The notes: generated from the sequence alone by a model not told the origin. Shown: positions 7,493 to 16,033, numbered from the stretch's first letter. The stretch is 42,469 nucleotides of DNA from Streptomyces yangpuensis (GCF_001005295.1 NZ_LBMK01000002.1:1922425-1964893), one strand, 5' to 3'. Translations and numbers: made by a program.

Positions 7493-7981
7493 TCACCGCA
7501 GGGCCAGGGCCCAGGCGAGGAGGCCGAGGGAGACCGTGCACAGTACGGCCCGCCACACGTTCGCCCGTACCCACGGCGCTTCGAAGGCGCGGCGGACCGC
7601 CGCCGGGTCTTCGATCCGGTCGACGGGCCCGGCCTGTTCCAGGGCATTGTTCAGCGGGATGTTGATCCGGGCCGTCACGACCATCGCCGCGAGGTATGCG
7701 ACGAGCGCGCCGATCAGCGGCCCCAGGGCGTCCCGCCCGCCGCCGCCGACGGCGTGGAGGACGACCGCGGCCGCGCTGAAGACGAGCGCGCCGATGTACC
7801 CCAGCAGGAACCAGCCGTTGAGGATCGCCACGTTGATCCGCTGCATCGTCTCGATGGCGGTGCGGTCGGCGGCGACCCGGAGCCCCGGCATGACGGATAC
7901 GGAGAATCCGTAGAAGAGGCCGCTCATCCAGCCGATGGTGACCGTTGCGGCGATCATGGTCGCCAACCGTGCCGTTTCCAC
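7493..7981 (-). CDS. DUF1772-like (anthrone oxygenase-type) membrane protein
   Basis: The 162-aa product has four hydrophobic segments: near residues 5-28 (MIAATVTIGWMSGLFYGFS), 52-75, 85-105 and 143-160. The polar pattern WFLLGYIGA, the conserved ARINIPLNNAL in the third helix region, and a closing WRAVLCTVSLGLLAWAL fit the DUF1772/anthrone oxygenase-like family. In other bacteria these are small integral membrane proteins, some linked to quinone-type oxidation. No operon partner is visible. The start at 7979-7981 leaves about 200 bp to the divergent acyl-CoA synthetase gene. Confidence 0.75.
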   Translation of the reverse strand: METARLATMIAATVTIGWMSGLFYGFSVSVMPGLRVAADRTAIETMQRINVAILNGWFLLGYIGALVFSAAAVVLHAVGGGGRDALGPLIGALVAYLAAMVVTARINIPLNNALEQAGPVDRIEDPAAVRRAFEAPWVRANVWRAVLCTVSLGLLAWALALR

Positions 7982-8184
7982 GTGAACCCCCGGGATCGAG
8001 AAGCAGGCCGAGCAGGCCGTGCCGGCCGAGCAGGTCAGAACGGTGTCTCCGAACGGTCAAGTCCCGCCGATCATAGGGTGCCGGGAACCGGTCTGCGCCC
8101 GCGTAGGCTGACCGAACCGGCACGTCACCTCCCAGCACCTTGCATCCTCACCCTCACCGTCACCGCCGAACGGAGCCGCCCGCC

Positions 8185-9549
8185 ATGCTGACCGCCCTCA
8201 CCGGTGTCCACGGGGACCGCGCGGACGCCGTCACCGTCGCCGGACGTACCGCCTCCTACGAGGAACTCCTGGGGGCTGCCCGCCAGGTGGCCGTCGATCT
8301 CGCCGAGTCGGGGGTGCCGGCCTTCGCGGTGAACGCGACGCCCACCCTGGAGACCGTGGCCGCCGTGGTGGGAGCCCTGCTGGCCGGCGTGCCCTGCGTT
8401 CCCCTGCCGCCGGACGCCGGTCCGGCCGAGCGCGGGCGCATCCTGCGCGACTCGGGGGCTCGCACCATCGAGGTCGACTTCGTCCGCCGCTCGGACCGGA
8501 CTCCCGACCCGGCCGCCGTACGCACACCCGACGACCCCGCCCTGATCCTCTACACCTCCGGCACCACGGGCGCCCCGAAGGGCGTGGTTCTCAGCAGCGC
8601 CGCGATCACCGCCGACCTGGACGCGCTCGCCGGGGCCTGGCAGTGGAGCGCCGAGGACACCCTGGTCCACGGACTGCCGTTGTTCCATGTCCATGGACTC
8701 GTCCTCGGTGTCCTGGGTGCGCTTCGCACCGGCAGCCGCCTCGTCCACACCGGCCGCCCCACGCCCGAGGCGTACGCTGCCGCCGGCGGCAGCCTGTACT
8801 TCGGCGTGCCGACCGTGTGGTCGCGCATCGCCCGCGAGCCGCAGGCCGCGGCGGCCCTGTCGGGGGCCCGGCTCCTGGTGTCGGGCAGCGCCGCGCTTCC
8901 CGCGCCCGTCTTCCGGGACATCGAGCGGGCGAGCGGACACCGCATCGTCGAGCGCTACGGGATGACGGAGACGCTGATCACGGTGAGCGGCCGGGCCGGC
9001 GGCGACCTCCACCCTGGCACGGTCGGCACCCCGCTCCCCGGTATCACCACCCGTATCGCGGCCGAGGACGGCGCGGAGATCGGGGAACTCCAGCTGACCG
9101 GTCCCACGCTCTTCTCCGGCTACCTGGGCCGGCCCGAGGCGACCGCCGCCGCGTACACCGAGGACGGCTGGTTCCGTACGGGTGACATCGCCGCCGCCGA
9201 CGAGAAGGACGGCGTGCACCGGATCGTGGGCCGCGCGTCCACCGACCTGATCAAGTCGGGCGGGTACCGGATCGGCGCGGGCGAGATCGAGAACGCGCTG
9301 CTGGACCATCCCCGGGTGCGGGAGGCTGCCGTCGTCGGGGTGCCCGACGCGGATCTCGGCCAGCGGATCGTCGCGTTCGTCGTCGCCGAGGGAGTCACCG
9401 GAGCCGAGCTCACCGACTTCGTCGCGGCCCATCTGTCGGTCCACAAGCGCCCGCGCGAGGTCCGCTTCGTCGAGGCGGTTCCCCGCAACGCGATGGGCAA
9501 GCCCCAGAAGCGCCTCCTCCTGGACGGAGCCGCCCCCGACCCCACGTGA
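8185..9549 (+). CDS. MatB-like acyl-CoA synthetase (malonyl/methylmalonyl-CoA ligase type)
   Basis: The 454-aa product starts MLTALTGVHGD. The adenylate-forming P-loop is ILYTSGTTGAPKG (about residue 130). GLPLFHVHGLVLGVLGALR follows, then ERYGMTET (A5), the TGD of A7, and KSGGYRIGAGEIENALL (A8). The catalytic Lys motif MGKPQKR stands near the C-terminus. The FHVHGLVLG stretch and overall order match the MatB malonyl-CoA synthetases of Streptomyces, which activate malonate or methylmalonate for polyketide synthesis. It is somewhat shorter than the usual 485 or so residues, mainly at the N-terminus. No polyketide synthase lies nearby, so it may serve general dicarboxylate salvage. Confidence 0.85.
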   Translation: MLTALTGVHGDRADAVTVAGRTASYEELLGAARQVAVDLAESGVPAFAVNATPTLETVAAVVGALLAGVPCVPLPPDAGPAERGRILRDSGARTIEVDFVRRSDRTPDPAAVRTPDDPALILYTSGTTGAPKGVVLSSAAITADLDALAGAWQWSAEDTLVHGLPLFHVHGLVLGVLGALRTGSRLVHTGRPTPEAYAAAGGSLYFGVPTVWSRIAREPQAAAALSGARLLVSGSAALPAPVFRDIERASGHRIVERYGMTETLITVSGRAGGDLHPGTVGTPLPGITTRIAAEDGAEIGELQLTGPTLFSGYLGRPEATAAAYTEDGWFRTGDIAAADEKDGVHRIVGRASTDLIKSGGYRIGAGEIENALLDHPRVREAAVVGVPDADLGQRIVAFVVAEGVTGAELTDFVAAHLSVHKRPREVRFVEAVPRNAMGKPQKRLLLDGAAPDPT

Positions 9550-9888
9550 CCGCCCGCGCGAAAACCCGATTCCGGCGCGGCGCGCGCCTCGTCAGCGTGT
9601 TCCCTTGAGTGGCCGACGCCACCCGGCGCCCCGACGGCACATGGCTGAAGGTTTTCGCCGACCGCCGCTGACCCGGGCACGCGGCCGGTCGGCTGACCCG
9701 GTTACGCGGCCGGTCGGCTGACCCGGTTACGCGGCCAGCCGGGTGACCCGGTTACGCGGCCGGCCGGGTGACCCCGGCCCGGTCGGCGGTCGCGTACCGC
9801 GTCGGCGGGCACGCCCACGGGCGAGGATGCACGAACTCGTTCTCGTTCCCCCTCGGCAGCCGAACGGCGGAGAGGAAGAAGATCCACG
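9550..9888. other. Gene-free stretch containing a 25-bp tandem repeat
   Basis: Apart from the repeat at 9668-9775, only the ribosome site and probable promoter of the PPOX gene at 9889 are expected here. I see no coding frame with convincing features. Confidence 0.5.
9668..9775. repeat. 25-bp tandem repeat, about 4.3 copies
   Basis: The unit GCGGCCGGTCGGCTGACCC + GGTTAC occurs at 9681, 9706, 9731 and 9756, preceded by a partial copy from 9668. Copies 1 and 2 are identical; 3 and 4 differ mainly by GCTG to GGTG. It is intergenic, about 115 bp upstream of the PPOX flavoprotein start. Confidence 0.9.
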
Positions 9889-10446
9889 ATGCCGTCCCAG
9901 GGATCCGCGCAGCAGCCCACGGCCGAACTCGACGCCCGCTACAGCTCCGCGCTCAACCCCCGCCCCGGTGCCTCCGAGGTCACCGCCACCGACTGGGCCG
10001 AGGCCCGGCGGCTCCTGGAGGCGGCCGAGATCTTCTGGCTGTCCACGGTACGGCCCGACGGCCGCCTGCACGTCACCCCCGTGATCGCCGCCTGGCACGA
10101 CGGGGCCGTGTACTTCTCCACGGGACCGGGCGAGCAGAAGGCGAAGAACCTGGCCCACGACGGCCACTGCGCGCTGACCACCGGAGGGAATGCGCTCACC
10201 GAAGGCCTCGACCTCGTGATCGAGGGCAGGGCGGAACGGGTCGCCGATCCGGCCCGGCTGGAGGAGGTGATCACGGCGTACGAGGCGAAGTACGGCCCGC
10301 ACGTCACCTCGTCCGAGGGCACCTTCCACGGGATCGACGATGCGCTCCGGCAGGGAGCCGCGGTGGCCTTCGCGGTGACCCCGACCACGGCGTACGGCTT
10401 CGGCCGCGACGACGGCGTCTACAGCCACACACGGTGGACCTTCTGA
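9889..10446 (+). CDS. PPOX-class (pyridoxamine 5'-phosphate oxidase-like) flavin/F420-binding protein
   Basis: The 185-aa product has the split-barrel pattern FWLSTVRPDGRLHVTPVIAAWHDGAVYFSTG, then KAKNLAHDGHCALTTGG and DLVIEGRAERV. The second half carries AYEAKYGPHV and a C-terminal GFGRDDG...TRW, common in the pyridoxamine-phosphate-oxidase-related group. Such proteins bind FMN or F420 and act as oxidoreductases or stress proteins. GGAGAGGAAG lies upstream. It stands alone behind the 25-bp repeat. Confidence 0.85.
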   Translation: MPSQGSAQQPTAELDARYSSALNPRPGASEVTATDWAEARRLLEAAEIFWLSTVRPDGRLHVTPVIAAWHDGAVYFSTGPGEQKAKNLAHDGHCALTTGGNALTEGLDLVIEGRAERVADPARLEEVITAYEAKYGPHVTSSEGTFHGIDDALRQGAAVAFAVTPTTAYGFGRDDGVYSHTRWTF

Positions 10447-10470
10447 AATCCCACACCCACACCCGATCCC

Positions 10471-10757
10471 TCAGCCGGACCGGCGGGCGTTCAGCCGGGT
10501 GTTGATCCGGGCGGCCTGGCGCGTCAGATGGTCGCGTTCGGCGAGGTTCGGAGCCTTCCGGGCCGCCTCCGCGTACAACCGGGCCGCCGTCGCCGGGTCA
10601 CCGTTGCGCTCGTGGAGGTACGCCGCCACCGCGGTATGGCCGCCTGCAGCACCACGACGCCCTCGGAGATCATCGCCTTGTCCCACCGGACGCGGTCCTG
10701 CTCGGCGAGCGGCACCGGACCGCCGTCGGCGGCGGTCCGGGCGGCCGACACCACCAT
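10471..10757 (-). pseudogene. Broken ECF sigma factor (C-terminal DUF6596-type region with internal deletion)
   Basis: Two frames on the minus strand encode parts of one family. 10757 to about 10640 gives PLAEQDRVRWDKAMISEGVVVLQAA. The other frame to 10471 gives HTAVAAYLHERNGD, AARLYAEAARKAPNLAERDH and TRQAARINTRLN. In intact SigJ/ECF-type factors with a TPR-like tail these segments are separated by tens of residues. Here they are fused at a CTGCAG site with a frame change, and the sigma-2/sigma-4 domains are missing upstream. This is a deletion scar in a decayed gene. Confidence 0.75.
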
Positions 10758-10896
10758 CGGAATGATGCCCGTGGGCCAGTCGTGCTGCGCCCCCGCACGC
10801 CTCCGACGCCCCGGCAGGTGTCGGGACCTACGGTGCCGTCAACCCGTTCAATGCCGGACTCCGTCCCGCCACTCCGGCGTTCCCTTGGAGGTCACG

Positions 10897-11169
10897 ATGA
10901 CCCGTCCGCCCCAGCCGTTCGGCACCGTCGTCAGTACCGCCGGCGTCAACCTGCGCCAATACCCGAGCACGGACTCCTCCGTCGTGGGCAACCTCAACCA
11001 CGGCGCCGAGATCGGCCTGCACAGCAAGGTGCACGCCCAGACCATCGACGGCAACAGCATCTGGTACCTGCTGCGCGACAAGGCCGTATGGGTCGCCGCC
11101 CGCCACGTCGACAACACCGGAGAGGTACCACTGTCCAAGGACGTCAAACCGTCCTCCCCCCAGGGCTGA
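10897..11169 (+). CDS. Small bacterial SH3-domain protein
   Basis: The 90-aa product starts MTRPPQPFGTVVST at ATG 10897, with TTGGAGG upstream. It is essentially one SH3_3-type domain: GVNLRQYPSTDSSVVGNLNHGAEIGL, WYLL, and VWVAARHVDN. There is no signal peptide, so if it binds peptidoglycan it must be exported in another way; it may be cytoplasmic. The hairpin at 11221-11249 follows. Confidence 0.75.
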   Translation: MTRPPQPFGTVVSTAGVNLRQYPSTDSSVVGNLNHGAEIGLHSKVHAQTIDGNSIWYLLRDKAVWVAARHVDNTGEVPLSKDVKPSSPQG

Positions 11170-11220
11170 AGCCGGTCCTCGAACCGCCCGCGTCCACCTT
11201 TGGGGACAAGCCCTGGGCCG

Positions 11221-11249
11221 CCCGGGGGCAGCCGGTGGCTGCCCCCGGG
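11221..11249. terminator. Hairpin terminator, 13-bp stem
   Basis: CCCGGGGGCAGCC pairs with GGCTGCCCCCGGG across GGT. It lies 50 bp after the SH3 gene and in front of the convergent gene at 11387. Confidence 0.7.
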
Positions 11250-11386
11250 GCCGGGAACACGGCGACGATCGCCGTGCCGGTCGCCACCTCGACCAGGGCC
11301 TGACGGTCGCGGAAGCGCCTGCGTCGGGCCTCGTGGCCCGTGATCCCGCCGGCCCGTTCCTTGCTGCCGATCTGGCGACCGTAGGG

Positions 11387-11854
11387 TCAACGGGCATGCG
11401 GTGAGGCGCTGTTGAGGAACCGGTCGAGCGCAAGGCGCGCCGCCTCGCCCCGCCCCGACCGGTCCTGCTCGTCCCGCGCCCCGTGAATCCGCGCCGTCGC
11501 GTCGAGGGCGTCCTGCGCCAGCTCGGCCAGGCCGGAGTCGCCGCAGAGGAGACGCACCCGGCAGAGTGCCGCCGTCGAGTCCGCCCGCCGCTGGTAGGAC
11601 TCCGCACGAGCGCTGACGAACTGCGGACTGTCCGGGTCGGCCTGCTCCCAGTGCCAGCGGTCGTTCTGGCTCCGGCGGAAGTCGGTGACTGCCGCGGCGA
11701 AGGCGCCGTAGGCGCCCAGCCGTTCGTGCCGGAGCTGTTGGTCGCGGGTGAACCGCTCCGCCTGCCGGGCGATGTGCCGTTGGAAGAGGAAGGTCAGGGT
11801 GGATCCGGCCAGTGCCGCGAAGACGGCGACGAGGCTCGTGACGGCTGCATCCAT
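11387..11854 (-). CDS. Single-pass membrane hypothetical protein
   Basis: The 155-aa product starts MDAAVTSLVAVFAALAG at ATG 11852-11854. Residues 5-26 form one transmembrane helix (VTSLVAVFAALAGSTLTFLF), followed by a long charged helical domain (QRHIARQAERFTRDQQLRHE ...) with regular Arg/Glu spacing. Similar N-terminally anchored helical proteins are common in Streptomyces. Its start lies 55 bp from the divergent leaderless gene at 11909. Function is unknown. Confidence 0.7.
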   Translation of the reverse strand: MDAAVTSLVAVFAALAGSTLTFLFQRHIARQAERFTRDQQLRHERLGAYGAFAAAVTDFRRSQNDRWHWEQADPDSPQFVSARAESYQRRADSTAALCRVRLLCGDSGLAELAQDALDATARIHGARDEQDRSGRGEAARLALDRFLNSASPHAR

Positions 11855-11895
11855 GCCACGATGATTCCCGCACCGCCGCGACGCACCCCCGCCCG

Positions 11896-11901
11896 TACGC
11901 T
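11896..11901 (+). promoter_or_regulatory. -10 element TACGCT of a probable leaderless promoter
   Basis: The hexamer ends 7 nt before the ATG at 11909, and no ribosome site is present. The same geometry recurs before the genes at 16146, 24413, 25150 and 26466. Confidence 0.45.
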
Positions 11902-11908
11902 CTGGGCC

Positions 11909-12343
11909 ATGACACGGATGAGCGACGACGGGTTGCGCGGCTATCAGGTGGGAGCGGTGGGAGCGGTGCGGGCCGAGCTTCGCGCGCTCTCGGTAGGTGA
12001 CGATCGCGAGGGGATGCTGGAGGGGACGCCACACCTGCACCGCCGCTTCCGTCTGCAGGCCGTGGAGAAGGCGATGGCGGCGACCCCGCACCTGTATGTG
12101 CACGACCTCGAGAAGATCCGAGCCGACGTTGCCGAGCGGTCCGAGGAGTGGCTGCCGCGGGAGGCGGCCCATGCGCGCCTGACGTCGTGGTGGACACCCG
12201 TGGGCCTTGCGCAGCCGGGGCACACGGAGCTCAGGGTGATGTGGTTCCAGACGGCCGCGGACGATCCCTTCGCCCGCCTGGCCGCGATCGTGCGTCCGCT
12301 GGACTGGGCTGCGCTCGCCAGGTTCGTCCCCTGGGAGGACTGA
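11909..12343 (+). CDS. Hypothetical protein
   Basis: The 144-aa product starts MTRMSDDGLRGYQVGAVG; the second Met at 11918 is an alternative start. No ribosome site is seen, and a TACGCT -10 sequence just upstream suggests leaderless transcription. The protein is soluble with a mixed composition (HRRFRLQAVEKAMAATPHLY, WWTPVGLAQPGHTELRVMWF). I recognise no domain. Codon use is normal, so it is very likely a real gene. Confidence 0.65.
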   Translation: MTRMSDDGLRGYQVGAVGAVRAELRALSVGDDREGMLEGTPHLHRRFRLQAVEKAMAATPHLYVHDLEKIRADVAERSEEWLPREAAHARLTSWWTPVGLAQPGHTELRVMWFQTAADDPFARLAAIVRPLDWAALARFVPWED

Positions 12344-12454
12344 ACCGCTTTCCGAAAATGCCAGGCGCGGTGATGAAAAACGATGGATCAGGGCAACCAT
12401 CTGCGCAGGTCGGACGTCTTCTGTGCGAAGAAACGTTTCCAGGGGGTTTTGTCT

Positions 12455-13603
12455 GTGAAGTTGTCCCGGATTGCCGCAGCGGTCACCACCGCCGCTCTTG
12501 CTCCGGCCGTCCTCATCGCGTCACCGGCGTTCGCCGCCGGTTCGGACGCTCCGGCCGCCGGCAACCAGCCGGCTCCGACCACGCCGGACCAGTCCGTTCC
12601 CGACCAGGCCGAAGAGGACCGCAAGACCATCCTCGCGATCATCGCTCACCCGATGGCCAGCGAGTACATGAAGGAAGCCGGCCGCAAGGCCATCGCCGAC
12701 GGCCCGCAGGCCATGAGGAAGTTCATCGAGGTCGACCAGCACAGGATCCGCATCGACGACTATCGTGTGGCGATCCTCCGCCTCTCCCACGATGCCGGGC
12801 CCGGCCTGAAGGAAGGCATCGAAAAGCTCTTCCGGGGCGGGGAGACCCTGGAACAGCTCCAGCACTTCTACGAGGTGACCCAGCACGAGCTGCGCGACCA
12901 GGACAACGAGGTCGAGATCTCCAGGATCATCAGCACGGGCGGCACCGCGGTCAAGGAGGCCGGCAAGAAGGCGCTCCAGGGCACTCCGGCCGACCGCATC
13001 GCCTTCCTGAAGACGGGCCGGTACCTCGCCCAGGCCTCCGACGACCGCGTCGAGCTCGCCCGTATCGACGAGGGCTGGCAGGGCCCGATCCTCAGCGAGG
13101 CGATCAGCAAGCTCCTCAACGGATCGCCGACCCCGGCCGAGCTGCGTCACTTCCTGGAGGTGACCCAGCACGAGCTGCGCGACCAGGACAACCGCGTCTC
13201 GATCGCCAAGATCATCGACGGTGGCGGTCCCGAACTGGTCAAGGCGGGCCGCGCCGCCCTGGCCGGCACCGCCGCCGACCGGGCCGAATTCCTGAAGACG
13301 GGCCAGCACGAGGCCCGTGCCAAGGACCAGGCGGCGAAGGACAAGGAGAAGCCCGACACGGGCAAGGACGACCAGGGGCAGGGCAACGGCTCCGGTGCCG
13401 GCGGCAACGGTACGTCGACCGGCAGCGGCTCCGCCTCCGGCAACTCCGCCGTCACCGCCCAGGGCGGCAACGGCGCGCCCCTCGCCGCCACCGGCGCGGG
13501 CGACAACACGACCATGATCGCGGGCGGCGCGGGCACCGCGCTCGTCGCCGGCGCGGGGCTGCTGCTCGCAGCCCGGATGCGTCGCGCCGGAGCGGCGGGC
13601 TGA
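12455..13603 (+). CDS. ALF-repeat secreted protein with LAxTG sortase signal
   Basis: The 382-aa product starts at GTG 12455, with AGGGGG 8 nt upstream; an in-frame ATG at 12383 has no ribosome site. It has a Sec signal peptide (about 1-27, ending SPAFA). Helical repeats of about 40 residues then run through residues 45-300, with the ALF pattern KALQGTPADRIAFLKTG and its near-copy AALAGTAADRAEFLKTG, and with VTQHELRDQDN appearing twice. A Gly/Ser-rich disordered linker follows, then LAATG at about 342, a hydrophobic helix and a basic tail. This is the signal for class E sortases, so the protein is probably linked to peptidoglycan. No sortase lies nearby. The ALF repeat function is unknown. 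Confidence 0.85.
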   Translation: MKLSRIAAAVTTAALAPAVLIASPAFAAGSDAPAAGNQPAPTTPDQSVPDQAEEDRKTILAIIAHPMASEYMKEAGRKAIADGPQAMRKFIEVDQHRIRIDDYRVAILRLSHDAGPGLKEGIEKLFRGGETLEQLQHFYEVTQHELRDQDNEVEISRIISTGGTAVKEAGKKALQGTPADRIAFLKTGRYLAQASDDRVELARIDEGWQGPILSEAISKLLNGSPTPAELRHFLEVTQHELRDQDNRVSIAKIIDGGGPELVKAGRAALAGTAADRAEFLKTGQHEARAKDQAAKDKEKPDTGKDDQGQGNGSGAGGNGTSTGSGSASGNSAVTAQGGNGAPLAATGAGDNTTMIAGGAGTALVAGAGLLLAARMRRAGAAG

Positions 13604-13635
13604 CCCGGCCCGCCCGCCGCGCGTTCGCGCAGCAG

Positions 13636-13667
13636 GGGCCGCCACCCAAGCACTTGGGTGGCGGCCC
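13636..13667. terminator. Hairpin terminator, 14-bp stem
   Basis: GGGCCGCCACCCAA pairs with its exact complement around GCAC, followed by a T-rich tract (CCTTTTCCC). It ends the ALF-repeat gene. Confidence 0.85.
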
Positions 13668-13748
13668 TTCGCCTTTTCCCCCTTCGCGCCGCCACCGCCA
13701 CCGCCAGCCCGGCCATGTCCCGTGACCCCTTGCTGTTGACCGTCGCAG

Positions 13749-13793
13749 CCGGCAGACCGGCAGACCGGCAGACCGGCAGACCGGCAGACCGGA
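13749..13793. repeat. 8-bp tandem repeat CCGGCAGA, 5.6 copies
   Basis: Five perfect copies in a row followed by CCGGA. Because 8 is not a multiple of 3, copy-number change would shift any reading frame across it, which fits the decayed state of this stretch. Confidence 0.9.
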
Positions 13794-13959
13794 CACGGCT
13801 GCGGCGCCGACCTCGGCCGTGCACCTGTGCGCGCTCACGGAGCGGCACCGCGGCGACGAGGTGGCCGAGGCCGGCATCCTCGCCATCGCCGCCCTGGGGG
13901 AGACCTGCGAGGGTGAGATGCCGGCCGCCACCGACGCCACCGAGGGGCCGCCGGACGCG

Positions 13960-14090
13960 TGGACACCTCGCACTGGTCGCCGTCGCGGCCCGGCTGTACC
14001 TCAGGCCGCGGACGGTCGAGTTCCACCTGAGCCGCGTCCACCGCAAGACCGGGGCCGCCGCCCGCGCCGTACTCGGGCCCGCTCGTCCCC
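13960..14090 (+). pseudogene. LuxR-type helix-turn-helix remnant
   Basis: One plus-strand frame encodes VAARLYLRPRTVEFHLSRVH and RKTGAAARAVL, the recognition helix and tail of a LuxR/GerE domain, here of the large-regulator kind. No intact upstream domain or start remains; only a further unrecognised fragment (HLCALTERHRGDEVAEAG) lies in another frame. It is a leftover of a regulator eroded by repeats and frameshifts. Confidence 0.5.
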
Positions 14091-14303
14091 GCGCCCGGGG
14101 ACACGTCCTCCCGCGTGCGTACGGACCGAACGCTTCCGGCGGCGCGCCGCCGGCCCCGGTACCGAGGCCGCCTGTCGATCACAAACCGTACAACCGGCGG
14201 GCATTGGCCCCTATGGAGTGAACCGCGCCGGAAGCCCGTGACCTTTGGCCGGAACCTTCCATACGGTGGCCCCTCTTCGCTCATCACCACAACTGGGGGG
14301 CCG

Positions 14304-16028
14304 GTGCGCAATCACCGACTCGTAATGACCGCTGCCTTCGTGGCGGCCGGTCTCGGCATCATCCCGGGCACCGCGCAGGCGGCTGATCCCGTACCCGTCG
14401 CGGCCGGCGTGGCCGAGGCGATCAGCAGAGCATCCACGTCCCAGGGCTTCCACAGCCCCGCGGACCGCACGGTCCGTACCACCCTGCCCGCCACCGAGGG
14501 GAAAACCAAGGCGAACACCACAACCGCAGCACCGCAGACCGCCCAGGCCGCGTCGACCGAGCAGGCCGCACTCGACGCGGGAGCCAACCCCGCCCTCGCC
14601 GTGGACGTCAGCGGCACCAGCTACACCGCGCACGGGATCCAGCTCACCACCCTGATCACGAGCGCCGACTTCGCGCTCGACGTCGTCATCGACTGGGGCG
14701 ACGGGAAGACCGACACGGTCACCGCCCAGGGCACCGCCGAACTGCACCACTCGCACACGTACGACAAGTCCGGCGAGTACCAGGTGCAGGTGAAGGTGAC
14801 CGACGCCGCCAACGCCGTCCAGGCCACCAACGGCGGCGCCTTCCTCACCCCGGGCGCCGACTTCACCCCGCACGTCCCGACCCGGCTCCTCGACACCCGC
14901 AACGGCACCGGCACCGGCGAGCCCCCGGCCAAGGTCCCCGGGCAGGGCTCCGCCCGCGTGAAGGTGGCCGGGAACGCAGCCATCCCGGCCGGGGTCACCG
15001 CGGTCGCCATCAACGTCACCGTCACGGAGACCGTCGACAGCGGCCACATCACCGCCTGGCCCGGCACCGGATACGACCGCCCGGTCACCTCCAACCTGAA
15101 CTACACGGCAGGACACTCCGTCCCGAACCTGGTCATCGTGCCGGTGGGCGAGGACGGCTACGTGGAGCTCTTCAACGGCGGCTGGAGCGCCGTGGACCTG
15201 ATCGCCGACGTCACCGGCTACTTCACCCGGGCCTCGGACAGCGGGTACACCTCGATGACGCCCGCCCGGTTCGTGGACACCCGCGAGGGCGTCGGCGCGC
15301 CCCCGGGCATGCTGGGCGCCCGCAGCGCCTTCACGACCCTGATCGGCGGTCAGCAGGGCGTGCCGCAGAACATCACGGCCGTGGCCCTGAACGTCACGGT
15401 CACCGAACCGCAGGGGCCGGGTCACCTGACCGCCTTCTCCGGCACCGGGGCGGTTCCGACCGCGTCGAACCTGAACTTCGTGCCCGGCCAGACGGTGGCC
15501 AACGCCGTGATCGTGCCGGTGGCCGCCGACGGAACGATCAAGATCTTCAACGGGGCCTGGTCGCCGACCCACGTGGTGGTCGACGTCGTCGGCTACTACA
15601 GCAAGGAGAGCAAGGCCGCCTTCCTGCCCTTCACCCCCTTCCGGACGCTCGACACGCGCGTGGAGCAGTACGGCTGGACCGGCGGCAGGTTCCGGGCCCG
15701 GGAGTACATCACGCAGGGGTTCACCCCCGAGGGCGACGCCCCGGCGGGCGTCGAGGCGTACGTGCTCAACGCCACCGTCACCGAGACCGGCGGCACCGGG
15801 TTCCTCTCGGTGACGCCGAGCCCCTCCGCGCTGCCCGCGCCGGGCGAGCCGGCCGCACCCGCCGCGGCGCGACCCGTCTCCTCCACCCTGAACTGGACAG
15901 CCGGCGCGACCGTGCCGAACCTGGTGCAGGCGAACGACGGCGACCACGGCGTCATCAACTTCTGGAACCAGGGCCATGAGGACGCCGACCTGGTGCTCGA
16001 CGTCTTCGGCGTCTACCAGTCGAAGTGA
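14304..16028 (+). CDS. Secreted PKD-domain protein with three beta-repeat domains
   Basis: The 574-aa product starts at GTG 14304, preceded by GGGGGG. A Sec signal peptide ends near residue 25 (GTAQA). A PKD-like domain follows at about residues 95-165 (VVIDWGDGKTDTV, HTYDKSGEYQVQVKVTDA). Then come three repeats of about 120 residues beginning LLDTRNGTG (about 193), FVDTREGVG (about 320) and TLDTRVEQ (about 445). Each repeat continues with VAINVTVTET, SNLNYTAGHSVPNLVIVPV and ends DVTGYF or DVVGYY. These beta-rich repeats are common in secreted actinobacterial enzymes as accessory modules; here there is no catalytic domain. It is probably an extracellular or wall-associated adhesion-type protein. 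A strong terminator follows. Confidence 0.85.
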   Translation: MRNHRLVMTAAFVAAGLGIIPGTAQAADPVPVAAGVAEAISRASTSQGFHSPADRTVRTTLPATEGKTKANTTTAAPQTAQAASTEQAALDAGANPALAVDVSGTSYTAHGIQLTTLITSADFALDVVIDWGDGKTDTVTAQGTAELHHSHTYDKSGEYQVQVKVTDAANAVQATNGGAFLTPGADFTPHVPTRLLDTRNGTGTGEPPAKVPGQGSARVKVAGNAAIPAGVTAVAINVTVTETVDSGHITAWPGTGYDRPVTSNLNYTAGHSVPNLVIVPVGEDGYVELFNGGWSAVDLIADVTGYFTRASDSGYTSMTPARFVDTREGVGAPPGMLGARSAFTTLIGGQQGVPQNITAVALNVTVTEPQGPGHLTAFSGTGAVPTASNLNFVPGQTVANAVIVPVAADGTIKIFNGAWSPTHVVVDVVGYYSKESKAAFLPFTPFRTLDTRVEQYGWTGGRFRAREYITQGFTPEGDAPAGVEAYVLNATVTETGGTGFLSVTPSPSALPAPGEPAAPAAARPVSSTLNWTAGATVPNLVQANDGDHGVINFWNQGHEDADLVLDVFGVYQSK

Positions 16029-16033
16029 CCCCA

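Larger units (their letters stand above)
13668..14303. other. Gene-poor stretch with an 8-bp repeat and a LuxR remnant
   Basis: Apart from the repeat at 13749-13793 and the HTH fragment at 13960-14090, I find no intact gene. The last 80 bases should hold the promoter of the PKD-domain gene; the GTG at 14304 is preceded by a run of G that can serve as ribosome site. Confidence 0.5.
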
